A DNA stretch of 64,000 nucleotides from contig NC_132879.1 in NCBI RefSeq assembly GCF_030463535.1, forward strand, positions 40,850,970 to 40,914,969, read 5' to 3'. Under the pieces are notes generated by a model that was not told the DNA's origin, did not search any database, and saw only the letters and a program-made list of their open reading frames with translations. This document shows positions 11,601-22,649 of the stretch, one piece after another. Both the position numbers and the translations under genes were made by a program. The number at the start of each line of letters is the position of its first letter. Position 1 is the first letter of the stretch. Origin of the DNA: Salminus brasiliensis (lineage: Eukaryota; Chordata; Actinopteri; Characiformes; Bryconidae).

Positions 11601-14600
11601 CCCTCAGTCACCATCTATGTGTAATCATTCCACCTTCATACCTTTCCTTAGATTGTGCAGTTTTGTTTCTTTTGTTTATATGGTTGGCTGTTTGCCATGA
11701 GGGTTAATGACTGGTAAAACTGTTTTAAATTCCCTGAATTGCTTAGCATGGTCATAAGTTTACTTACAAATAATATGAATATATAAACAAAGATTTTATG
11801 TAGTTCTTGGTTTAAGGTAGACAAGAAATTCTGCCTGGGATGTCACACAGTTTGTGATTTTATCTTTATGGAAAATTTTATAATATTTTCTCTGGGGCAA
11901 TATAGATAGACACGTCTTGTATCTACATAGAAAAGCTAGAGAGCTCAGGTGATTTCCATCTAACAGTATTTGTTGTTTTAGCAGCAAAGAGTGCTATTGT
12001 AATAAGTTTACCCCTATTTGTTGTGGTTAAACAGACTCATCTAGGAAGGTAAGTCTTGGTAATTGAGCTATATCAACTTTGGTGACACCAGCAAAAGTGT
12101 CAAAAACTGCCTTCCAATATCCCTACAGACCAGGGCCAGACCACAGCATTTGCAAGAGATCCAACCACAATGTTACATCTGGCGAAAATATCATAATAAG
12201 TTTCAAGGAATAATTAGAAATGTTAGATTTGTACTGAATCATAACATTAACTTGAGAAAAGTTAGTTAATTTAACTAACAAAATTGAAGTTTGTAAATCT
12301 TTTCATTCAAAACAAAAAAACACTTGGTTGTAGTACTAAGAATGCAAAAAAAAATCTCTAAGAAAGTAAAAAAACTGTTATTTTCTTAATAATAAATGAT
12401 CTTTTTACCTTATTTGGATGATGTTTTTGCTTTTGTGTAAAGAAATATTTTTATTGGTATTGAATGAAAATGCATGATTTCAACCAAGTCTTTCATACAG
12501 TTTGAGAAAAACTAATATATTTAGGTCCAAAATGTAGTGTAATTTTTTAAAAAGTTGATCCAGAGTACCTTTTTTTTCAGTGTAGGAATTGGTTCAACTG
12601 TGCTGATTGTCTCCTTTAGAATGTGACATTATGTGAAAATTGAAAGGTTTAACTGAATTTGCGAATACAAAATCCACACTTATCAAACACCCAGACCACA
12701 GGACATGTCCCTTTAAATTGTGTGGTCAGCTTTAATCTTAGTCTGTTGCACATAAAACTGAATATATCTCATGTTACTCTACAATATTGAATTTTGCAAA
12801 TGTTTCTTTTTGTTTTGCAGGTTGAAAGGGGTTCTTTGATTTGATTCAACTTTTAATAATAGAGTTATCACAGTTTGACATTGTCAGATGGACAGTGAGT
12901 AGACCATGCATTATTAAAAATGACAAAAATTCACAAAAATAGAAACTGCATTGATGTTGGATTTTTCTCATTTTTCTTATGTTGATGTTTCTCAACAAAT
13001 CCAGTAACTAAGTTAACGGTACTGGTTCAGAAATTTGTTGAGTAAAACTCAAACTTTTCCAATTTGCACGTGGTATCATTAATTTGCCCTTTGGGCGTAT
13101 CCTGCACCCTCAGTCACCATCAATGTGTAATCATTCCATCTTCATACCTTTCCTTAGATGGTGCAGTTTTGTTTTTTTTTTGTTTATGTTGTTGGCTGTT
13201 TGCCATGAATGTTAATGACTGGTAAAACCATTTTTACTTCTCTGGTTTGCTTAGTGTGGTTATAAGTTTACTTGCAAATAATGTATATATATAAATAAAG
13301 ATTTTACGTAGTGCTGGGTTGAAGGTAGACAAGAAATTCTCTCTGGTATGTCACACAGTTTGTGTTTTAGTCTTTCTGGAAAATTTTATAATAATTTCTC
13401 TGGAGCAATATAGATAGACACGTCTTGTATCTACATACAAAAGCTAGAGAGCTCAGGTGATTTCCATCTAACAGTATTTGTTGTTTTAGCAGCAAAGAGT
13501 GCTATTGTAATAAGTTTACCCCTATTTGTTGTGGTTAAACAGACTCATCTACTAAGGTAAGTCTTGGTAATTGAGCTGTATCAACTTTGGTGACACCAGC
13601 AAAAGTGTCAAAAACTGCCTTCCAATATCCCTACAGACCAGGGCCAGACCACAGCATTTGCAAGAGATCCAACCACAATGTTACATCTGGCGAAAATATC
13701 ATAATAAGTTTCAAGGAATAATTAGAAATGTTAGATTTGTACTGAATCATAACATTAACTTGAGAAAAGTTAGTTAATTTAACTAACAAAATTGAAGTTT
13801 GTAAATCTTTTCATTCAAAAGAAAAAAGTACTTGGTTGTAGTACTAAGAATGAAAAAAAATCTCTAAGAAAGTAGAAAAAACTGTTATTTTTTTAATAAT
13901 AAATGATCTTTTTACCTTATTTGGATGATGTTTTTGCTGTTGTGTAAAGAAATATTTTCATTGGTATTAAATCAAAATGCATGATTTCAACCAAGTCTTA
14001 CATACAGTTTGAGAAAAACGAATATATTTAGGTCCAAAATGTAGTGTAATTTTTTAAAAAGTTGATCCAGAGTACCTTTTTTTTCAGTGTAGGAATTGGT
14101 TCAACTGTGCTGATTGTCTCCTTTAGAATGTGACATTATGTGAAAATTGAAAGTTTTAAATGAATTTGCGAATACAAAATCCACACTTATCAAACACCCA
14201 GACCACAGGACATGTCCCTTTAAATTGTGTGGTCAGCTTTAATCTTAGTCTGTTGCACATAAAACTGAATATATCTCAGGTTACTCTACAATATTGAATT
14301 TTGCAAATGTTTCTTTTTGTTTTGCAGGTTGAAAAGGGTTCTTTGATTTGATTCAAATTTTAATAATAGAGTTAACACAGTTTGACATTGTCAGATGGAC
14401 AGTGAGTAGACCATGCATTATTAAAAATGACAAAAATTCACAAAAATAGAAACTGCATTGATGTTGGATTTTTCTCATTTTTCTTATGTTGATGTTTCTC
14501 AACAAATCCAGTAACTAAGTTAACGGTACTGGTTCAGAAATTTGTTGAGTAAAACTCAAACTTTTCCAATTTGCACGTGGTATCATTAATTTGCCCTTTG

Positions 14601-17236
14601 GGCGTATCCTGCACCCTCAGTCACCATCAATGTGTAATCATTCCATCTTCATACCTTTCCTTAGATGGTGCAGTTTTGTTTTTTTTTGTTTATGTTATTG
14701 GCTGTTTGCCATGAATGTTAATGACTGGTAAAACCATTTTTAATTCTCTGGTTTGCTTAGTGTGGTCATAAGTTTATTTGCAAATAATGTGTATGTATAA
14801 ACAAAGATTTCACATAGTGCTGGGTTTAAGATAGACAAGAAATTCTCCCCAGTATGTCACACAGTTTATGTTTTTGTCTTTCTGGAAAATTTAATAATAT
14901 TTTCTCTGGGGCAACATAGAAAGACCCGTCTTGTATTTACATAGAAAAGCTAGAGAGGTCAGGTGATTTCCATCTAACAGTATTTGTTGTTTTAGCAGCA
15001 AAGAGTGCTATTGTAATAAGTTTACCCCTATTTGTTGTGGTTAAACAGACTCTTCTAGTACGGTAAGTCTTGGTAATTGAGCTATATCAACTTTGGTGAC
15101 ACCAGCAAAAGTGTCAAAAACTGCCTTCCAATATCCCTACAGACCAGGGCCAGACCACAGCATTTGCAAGAGATCCAACCACAATGTAACATCTGGTGAA
15201 AATATCATAATAAGTTTCAAGGAATAATTAGAAATGTTAGATTTGTACTGAATCATAACATTAACTTAAGAAAAGTTAGTTAATTTAACTAACAAAATTG
15301 AAGTTTGTAAATCTTTTCATTAAAAAGAAAAAAATACTTGGTTGTAGTACTAAGAATTAAAAAAAATCTCTAAGAAAGTAAAACAAACAGTTATTTTCTT
15401 AATAATAAATGATCTTTTTTTACCTTATTTGGATGATGTTTTTGCTTTTGTGTAAAGAAATATTTTCACTGGTATTAAATCAAAATGCATGATTTCAACC
15501 AAGTCTGACATATAGTTTGAGAAAAACTAATATATTTAGGTCCAAAATGTAGTGTAATTTTTTAAAAAGTTGATCCAGAGTACCTTTTTTTTCAGTGTAG
15601 GAATTGCTTCAACTGTGCTGATTGTCTCCTTTAGAATGTGACATTATGTGAAAATTGAAAGGTTTAACTGAATTTGAGAATACAAAATCCACACTTATCA
15701 AACACCCAGACCACAGGACATGTCCCTTTAAATTGTGTGGTCAGCTTTAATCTTAGTCTGTTGCACATAAAACTGAATATATCTCATGTTACTCTACAAT
15801 ATTGAATTTTGCAAATGTTTCTTTTTGTTTTGCAGGTTGAAAAGGGTTCTTTGATTTGATTCAACTTTTAATAATAGAGTTAACACAGTTTGACATTGTC
15901 AGATGGACAGTGAGTAGACCATGCATTATTAAAAATGACAAAAATTCACAAAAATAGAAACTGCATTGATGTTGGATTTTTCTCATTTCTCTTATGTTGA
16001 TGTTTCTCAACAAATCCAGTAACTAAGTTAGCGGTACTGGTTCAGAAATTTGTTGAGTAAAACTCAAACTTTTCCAATTTGCACGTGGTATCATTTATTT
16101 GCCCTTTGGGCGTGTCCTGCACCCTCAGTCACCATCAATGTTTAATCATTCCACCTTCATACCTTTCCTTAGATTGTGCAGATTTGTTTCTTTTGTTTAT
16201 ATGGTTGGCTGTTTGCCATGAGAGTTAATGACTGGTAAACCCATTTTCAATTCTCTGGTTTGCTTAGTGTGGTCATAAGTTTATTTGCAAATAATGTGTA
16301 TATATAAATAAAGATTTTACGTAGTGCTGGGTTTAAGATAGACAAGAAATTCTCCCCAGTATGTCACACAGTTTGTGTTTTTGTCTTTCTGGAAAATTTA
16401 ATAATATTTTCTCTGGGGCAATATAGATAGACCCATCTTGTATTTACATAGAAAAGCTAGAGAGCTCAGGTGATTTCCATCTAACAGTATTTGTTGTTTT
16501 AGCAGCAAAGAGTGCTATTGTAATAAGTTTACCCCTATTTGTTGTGGTTAAACAGACTCATCTAGTACGGTAAGTCTTGGTAATTGAGCTATATCAACTT
16601 TGGTGACACCAGCAAAAGTGTCAAAAACTGCCTTCCAATATCCCTACAGACCAGGGCCAGACCACAGCATTTGCAAGAGATCCAAAAACAATGTTACATC
16701 TGGCGAAAATATCATAATAAGTTTCAAGGAATAATTATAAATGTTAGATTTGTACTGAATCATAACATTAACTTGAGAAAAGTTAGTTAATTTAACTAAC
16801 AAAATTGAAGTTTGTAAATCTTTTCATTCAAAAGAAAAAAATACTTTGTTGTAGTACTAAGAATGAAAAAAAATCTCTAAGAAAGTAAAAAAAAAAGTTA
16901 TTTTCTTAACAATAAATGATCTTTTTTACCTTATTTGGATGATGTTTTTGCTTTTGTGTAAAGAAATATTTTCATTGGTATTAAATCAAAATGCATGATT
17001 TCAACCAAGTCTTACATACACTTTGAGAAAAACGAATATATTTAGGTCCAGAATGTAGTGTAATTTTTTAAAAAGTTGATCCAGAGTACCTTTTTTTTCA
17101 GTGTAGGAATTGGTTCAACTGTGCTGATTGTCTCCTTTAGAATGTGACATTATGTGAAAATTGAAAGGTTTAAATGAATTTGCGAATACAAAATCCACAC
17201 TTATCAAACACCCAGACCACAGGACATGTCCCTTTA

Positions 17237-17484
17237 AATTGTGTAGTCAGCTTTCATCTTAATCTGTTGCACATAAAACTGAATATATCTCATGTTACTC
17301 TACAATATTGAATTTTGCAAATGTTTCTTTTTGTTTTGCAGGTTGAAAAGGGTTCTTTGATTTGATTCAACTTTTAATAATGTTGATGTTTCTCAACAAA
17401 TCCAGTAACTAAGTTAGCGGTACTGGTTCAGAAATTTGTTGAGTAAAACTCAAACATTTCCTATTTGCACGTGGTATCATTTAT
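17237..17484. repeat. Truncated terminal satellite copy
   Basis: This copy starts like the others, but ~120 bp is deleted: it jumps from cttttaataat to gttgatgtttctc, compared with copy 10 at ~15870-15995. The copy then ends abruptly after the cacgtggtatcattta block, where Tc1 sequence begins. This marks the right edge of the array. Confidence 0.88.
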
Positions 17485-18086
17485 TTTTGTATTGCTCTGA
17501 AGCAGAGCATGATTCCCTCCCTCCGGAAACTGGGTCGCAGGGCAGCGTTCCAGCATGATAATGACCCCAAACACACCTCTAAGACGACCACTGCTTTATT
17601 GAAGAGGCTGAGAGTAAAGGTGACGGATTGGCCAAGCATGTCTCCAGTCTTAAATCCAATAGAATATCTTTGGGGCATCCTCAAGCGGAAAGAGGAGGAG
17701 CGCAAAGTCTCAAATATCCGCCAGCTCCGTGATGTTGTCATTGAGGAGTGAAAAAGCATTCCAGTGGCAACCTGTGAAGCTCTGGTAAACTCCATGCCCA
17801 GGAGAGTTAAGGCAGTTCTGGAAACTAATGGTGTCCACACAAAATATTGACACTTCAGGAACTTTCACTAAGGGATGTACTCACTTTTGTTGCCGGTGGT
17901 TTATACATTAATGGCTGTATATTAAGTTATTTTGAGGGAAGAATACATTTACACTGTTATATAAGCTGCACACAGACTACGTTTCATTGTGTCAAAGTGT
18001 CATTTTGTCAGTGTTGTCCCATGAAAAGATATACTTAAATATCTGCAGAAATGTGAGGGGTGTGCTCACTTTGGTGATACACTGTA
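17485..18086 (+). mobile_element. 5'-truncated Tc1-like DNA transposon
   Basis: The 3' half of a Tc1/mariner element: the C-terminal transposase region followed by the right end. The end reads gtgctcactttggtgatac to actgta (18086), matching the usual fish Tc1 terminus (a TIR beginning tacagtgtatcac on the minus strand). A second, similar motif (tgtactcacttttgttgcc) sits at 17876-17894. The left half and left TIR are absent, so the copy is immobile. Confidence 0.9.
17509..17840 (+). pseudogene. Tc1-like transposase, C-terminal remnant
   Basis: The frame from 17509 encodes QHDNDPKHT, with the second catalytic Asp, and NPIEYLWG, with the catalytic Glu of the DDE/D triad. A TGA at 17749-17751 interrupts a region that in relatives continues with a Trp codon. 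Homology goes on in frame (PVATCEALVNSMP) to about 17840. The N-terminal paired-type DNA-binding domain and the first Asp are missing. It is a dead copy. Confidence 0.88.
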
Positions 18087-18099
18087 ATTTAGGGGTACA

Positions 18100-18560
18100 A
18101 ATTGTGTGCAAATTATGCAGTGTGCAATAAATATCGAGTCCAGTGAGGTAGTAAAGTTATTAGTGCAAAATGCTTTCCATATTGTCTGGGGTAAATGGTT
18201 GGTAAATGAGAGAGAGTGTGTGCGCGTGCATGGAACAGAAAAAAACATCAGTTCTGTCTCTGGAGTTGAGAAGCTATTGCAGAGTCTGGTCGTGATGGAC
18301 CGGATGCTGCGGTACCTTCTTCCTGATGGCAGGAGGGAGAACAGTCTGTGTGAAGGGTGTGTGGAGTCATCCACAATGCTGGTTGCTATGTGGAATGCTG
18401 CGGGCAATGTAAATGTCCACGGCGGAGGTTGAGAGAGACTCCGATGATACTCTCAGCTGTCCTCACAATATGTTGGAGGGTCTTGCGGTCAGAGACTGTG
18501 CAGGTCCCAAACCAGGCAGTGATGGAGACGGGCCTTTCTCAGCTTCCGGAGGAAGTAGTA
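18100..18560 (-). pseudogene. Antisense LINE reverse transcriptase C-terminal relic
   Basis: Read on the minus strand, this encodes pieces of a fish non-LTR retrotransposon ORF2 C-terminus, including SITAWFGTCTVSDRKTLQ and HPSHRLFSLLPSGRRYRSI. Stops and frame changes interrupt it. The family was not assigned; the pattern resembles elements with ATCT-type tails. It directly abuts the Tc1 end. Confidence 0.7.
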
Positions 18561-20090
18561 TATGTAATATGTAAATTATTTATATGTAAATTATATTGTT
18601 ATATTCTGCTTATGCTACCATCACTTCCATCAAGCAACATGAATGGGAATATACTTCACATGAAGTGGCTTGTTATTGTTACTGTAATAAAACAAATCAC
18701 TAACACTTAAATCTGTAGTGTTTGGTATATTGCAGGGAATAGTACTGAACTCTACTTGGCAGACTTTACTCCAGGGCAAAAAGAATCTTTGCTCAAGACT
18801 CTGAATGCTGGATCAGAGTATCTTGCCATAAATGCATTAAATGTAAATGTAAAGCTTGACCACTATGGGACAGATTTTAACATGTAAAAAAGGTTATAGA
18901 ATGCAAAAAAAAGTCTTAAAGTTCTGTTTTACTCCCTCCAGGCTGTGCACATTAGTGGTTCAGATGTTTAGTCTGATGTTCCGTGAGCTAGAGCTCGAAC
19001 CCTCTTGCCTCACCCATGCAGTGAGTAATTTTCGACTTTATTATTGGACCCAAGACAGGAATAACAAATTGCCAAGATTTAATGAAGGCTATTTTTACCA
19101 GAAAAAGTTCCCCTTACTGTGTTCCAGGGGAGGGGTCACAGCAGCAGCAACAGCTGCTCTTGGCTAGAGCTGCAGCAACCATATCCTGAACTCCCCTGTG
19201 ACCAAGTCCCATCAAACAACGAGGTCTGCCTTGTGAGGCTGGTTTAGGGAACATGGTTTTACTAAAGCTGTGTGCAAAGTTCTCGCTGCAGAACTTTGCC
19301 ATAAATTGCAAATCTGTTGAATGGTCTCATCCCTAGTTGGGGAAAATGTAGTCTAAAATATACTAAACTTTATTAGGCTACAGTGCACTGAAGTGTATTT
19401 GTAGCCACACAAATGATCAGTGCATTCAAACTATTTTTGTACTTGTACTTTAATTGTACAAAAATGGTACAAAAGCCTTACTTTGTGTTAAGTGTACTAA
19501 ATGCTTAGGCTCAATTTGTGGTTTACCAGACTCAACAGGTGGTTCTCAAATTGTATCAAATTATTTTAAACAGTTTCTAAGGAACTGTTATATGTTGACA
19601 TTGTAGCAGAATATATTGTTTATTTCCTTTATGGTTGTTCAGACATAACTACATAAAAAGCATATATAAGCACATTCTCTTTTTTGGGTATTTTGTAAGC
19701 CAGTCAAGACTACAAGAAAAGTTACCCCCTTGCTACCCAGTCAGTGAGCCAGCACAACGTCTCATCTCTCAGCTGCTCAGCCTGGTTCTCCAGAAGCCCT
19801 AAACTCCTCTTTACTTGCAGATTTTCAAATCATTAGAGGAAATTTGTAATGTTTAGGCACTTAAATGTACCGTAGTGTGTGGTTTCCTTTTTATGCTCAA
19901 TTTGTTTATTTGTATTAAAACAAATACACAATCTACTCATATACTTACATAAAAAATAAGACTTTTTGCTGCTATCAGAACATTTAATTTCAAAACCGGA
20001 TGTGTATTAAATGCAAATTTTTCAATGCATCCAAACTACCTGTAATTATCAGTATTGGATCAGGATCTAATTTAAAATTTAAAATCATGG
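18561..20090. other. Intergenic sequence, nothing recognised
   Basis: AT-rich, with only short chance frames. No splice-linked coding potential, tRNA or complete repeat was recognised. Short gtgtact and ttgtac motifs repeat around 19330-19500 and may be a decayed MITE. Confidence 0.5.
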
Positions 20091-20095
20091 ATAAT

Positions 20096-20873
20096 TGTCA
20101 TGACTGGCTAGGTCTGACAATCACTGGGGAACACTCGCAGGGACGGTGCAACGCAAGATTTTAATGAACAAAACAGGGGATAAACATAAACCAGAAGCGG
20201 CAGCAAAGTACTGGGTAAAACTGGTAACAGAAAATAAACGTGACAAAGCAAACGGGGCAAAACAAGAAAGCCACCTGAGGCTGGTGGATACCCAGGGAGC
20301 TAGGCGTGAGCGGGTTAACAAAACAGGGAGATAACACTAGAAACTAAAAACACTGGCAGTGCCAGTAAAAAGAAAGGGAATAACGAAAACCGTGCTCGTC
20401 AGGCGCAACTAAACTTACAAGACGTGACCCGAAGCTTATGGATCAGTCGTCGTACCCTCGAGGCGACTCAGAAGCAAACAGAGCAGTAGTACACTCATGA
20501 ACCGGGATAACATGACGGGCTCTCTCAGACGTCCTCGTGAAAACCTAACTAAACACTAGATTACTTAGACAGACGCAAACACTCCAGGTCGGCTCAGAAA
20601 CCGCAAATTCACGGCAACGGGAAGTTCGCGTTCGGTCCCTAAATACCCCAGCCTCAGGCGAACCAAATCAAAACACACGTGAACACAACAGAAAACATGG
20701 CGTGATACATGAGATGGCTGTCAACATAAAAGTCCATGGTGAGGTGACGTGAACGTGAATACAGAACTGAAAGTCCGTGAACCAGGAAATCAACTAAACA
20801 TCAACTTAAAAGTCCCAATGAGCCTGCGGACCGAAACCGCCCCCGGGGCGGGCGCGGCGACGCGGACCTGACA
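20096..20873 (-). mobile_element. Solo LTR of a gypsy-type element with 5-bp target-site duplication
   Basis: A 778-bp block starts TGTCATGAC and ends CCTGACA. It is flanked by ataat on both sides (20091-20095 and 20874-20878). It has TG...CA ends, a 5-bp duplication and no internal gag or pol, as expected for a solo LTR. It is much more GC-rich than its surroundings, especially 20820-20870. The minus strand ends with a poly(A)-region-like cattaaaatcttgcg followed by U5-like sequence. The LTR-like sequence at 40798 has the same start and layout, and there the pol genes read on the minus strand, so this LTR is assigned to the minus strand too. A non-autonomous DNA element is the alternative. 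Confidence 0.78.
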
Positions 20874-21029
20874 ATAATACTATAAATATCTTTGTCCAGT
20901 ACCCCTCTAACATAGGACAACTGGCATAACTATTTAAATTGTTTACATAAATTTAAAGGCTTATTAAAAGTAACTCAAATTAATAACTGTAATAATAATA
21001 TATAAAGGAGAAAAATTTATACTTACTGT

Positions 21030-21752
21030 TACTGGGAAATACAGTTTTGCACTGGCACTTTATTAATATAATCTTAATCAGGACACATAAATCTTTAATA
21101 AAAGTAGCATTATGAAGGAAAATATACAGCTTTCAGACACTGGCACCCTGTTTTATACTAGGCGAATACAGAAAATAAGTGGATTTCAGAAATTTTGGCT
21201 GTGATGTCTGGACTCATTTTTTTAAAGATAATACTTTATCAATTCAAATGAAGTGACTGATCACTTGTTTTGCTTCAGGCTTCCATGAAGATCTTTCATT
21301 TAGACAACACTGCTACTTATTTAAAGAGATGCTGGATGATTGCCAATTGAACTTCTCAAGACAAACACAAACATCCAGAAGTAATTTAATGAAACAAGCA
21401 AGTGAAATCACACAACGCCAGATGTTGTTCTGATTAGCATTGCAAAAGCACAGCTCAACAGTGTAGACTACACTCATTCAGACATCTGAAATTTTATAGG
21501 TACCAAGAAAAGATGGTAAAAAGAAAACAACCACTTGGGGACCATAAAAGAGGCAAGACATCACCAAGTCTTGAGCATAACTATAAAAGATTAGAAGATA
21601 AATTTAGGAAACATTCACTGTTGGAGATGCCATTAAAAGACTGTAAAAGTAATTTGCTGCATCTTTAAACATATAACATTCTTCTATATTTGAGTGTACT
21701 GATTAAGATTATATTTAAAAAGTGACAGTAAAACTGTATTTCTTCACACTAG
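21030..21752. mobile_element. Long inverted-repeat (foldback/MITE-like) element
   Basis: Two ~52-bp arms are imperfect reverse complements: 21030-21080 (aaatacagtttt ... aatataatcttaatca) and 21700-21752 (tgattaagattatatt ... aaaactgtattt). About 620 bp of AT-rich sequence without coding capacity lies between them. This is consistent with a non-autonomous DNA transposon or foldback element. Target-site duplications were not resolved. Confidence 0.6.
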
Positions 21753-22640
21753 TCTGAAGATAGACACTATCACCATATTGTCAGACTAAGAATGTATGGT
21801 GCCAGTGGTTGAATGAACTGTTTTCATTCATACTGTCAAATTTCTTAAAGCTTCACATTGTGGTTAGGATGTTTTAACTGAGGGGCTTCAAGTAGGCCTA
21901 AGATATTAAATCATGCCAATGCATATGTGTGAGGGTAGGGGGGAGTTAAACATCTCTAAAAAATCAGGATAATTTGTATTAATTAATTGTATTAATTTGT
22001 ATTTTTTATTTAATTTAATAATTTGAACATTAATACATAAGCATTTACCAAGACTAAAATGAGCCTTTATAGCCTATATGGCCAAATCATTTCAGAGTGT
22101 CTCACACATAAAATAATATAAAAGCAACATTTTACCATCTTTTACATTACATTTTTATTTTCATGCTAATTAAAAAATAAAGAAATACATAAATTAAATT
22201 CAAAAGTCAGATAAAGTCAAGCTGACTAACCAGTTTGACCAATGGCTGCATATAGACGCAGGTACAAGCAGACCAGTAGTGGCAGTGAAAAGGCGGAGCT
22301 TAGACAGCTTTCTGTTCGAATTCAGTTCGAACGTTTTTTTAATTGTTAAGCTTGTTGATCAAATTAGAGAAAGCCTATTTTTGTAGAAGAGAACATGGGC
22401 CGTTCCATAATCTAATACGGCTCCGAGATACCTTTATTACAGGTTCAAGGACACCCCGAAATAAATGGAAGTGAACGACAGTGAAGCTGGCCTCAACCTT
22501 ATGCAAATTACACGCGGTGCTGACCAATCCGTTGTCCGTGCACAACCAGTGTGTGCCTACATAGTTCCGTCTGCACGAAATGGACGTGAAGGACAATTCT
22601 CTTTTTTTAGCCGTGCATAATGTAACTAATACTAAAATAG
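21753..22640. other. Intergenic sequence upstream of ssbp1, nothing recognised
   Basis: AT-rich. Short open frames are present near 22375-22600, without recognisable domains or splice context. Confidence 0.5.
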
Positions 22641-22649
22641 TTTTATATA

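Larger units (their letters stand above)
1..17484. repeat. Tandem array of a ~1.5 kb satellite-like monomer (10 complete copies plus a partial)
   Basis: The same ~1505-bp sequence recurs head to tail. Taking the start of the window (aattgtgtggtcagc; position 4512 has one base change) as phase, copies begin at 1, 1504, 3008, 4512, 8154, 9698, 11210, 12716, 14223, 15731 and 17237. Spacings are 1503, 1504, 1504, 3642 (a 2137-bp insertion), 1544 (a short LINE end inserted), 1512, 1506, 1507, 1508 and 1506. Copies differ by scattered substitutions and small indels. The array continues past the left edge. Each monomer is AT-rich and has no long reading frame. Each carries a 19-bp palindrome, a nested hairpin, a TATA-like tract and consensus-like splice signals. 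I do not recognise the family; it could be a minisatellite-scale satellite or a tandemly amplified non-coding segment. Confidence 0.97.

Noticed and set aside
1-17484. CRISPR-like or multigene-family reading of the repeated array
   Set aside because: Repeats are 1.5 kb, contiguous and without spacers, and no monomer encodes a recognisable protein or RNA gene.
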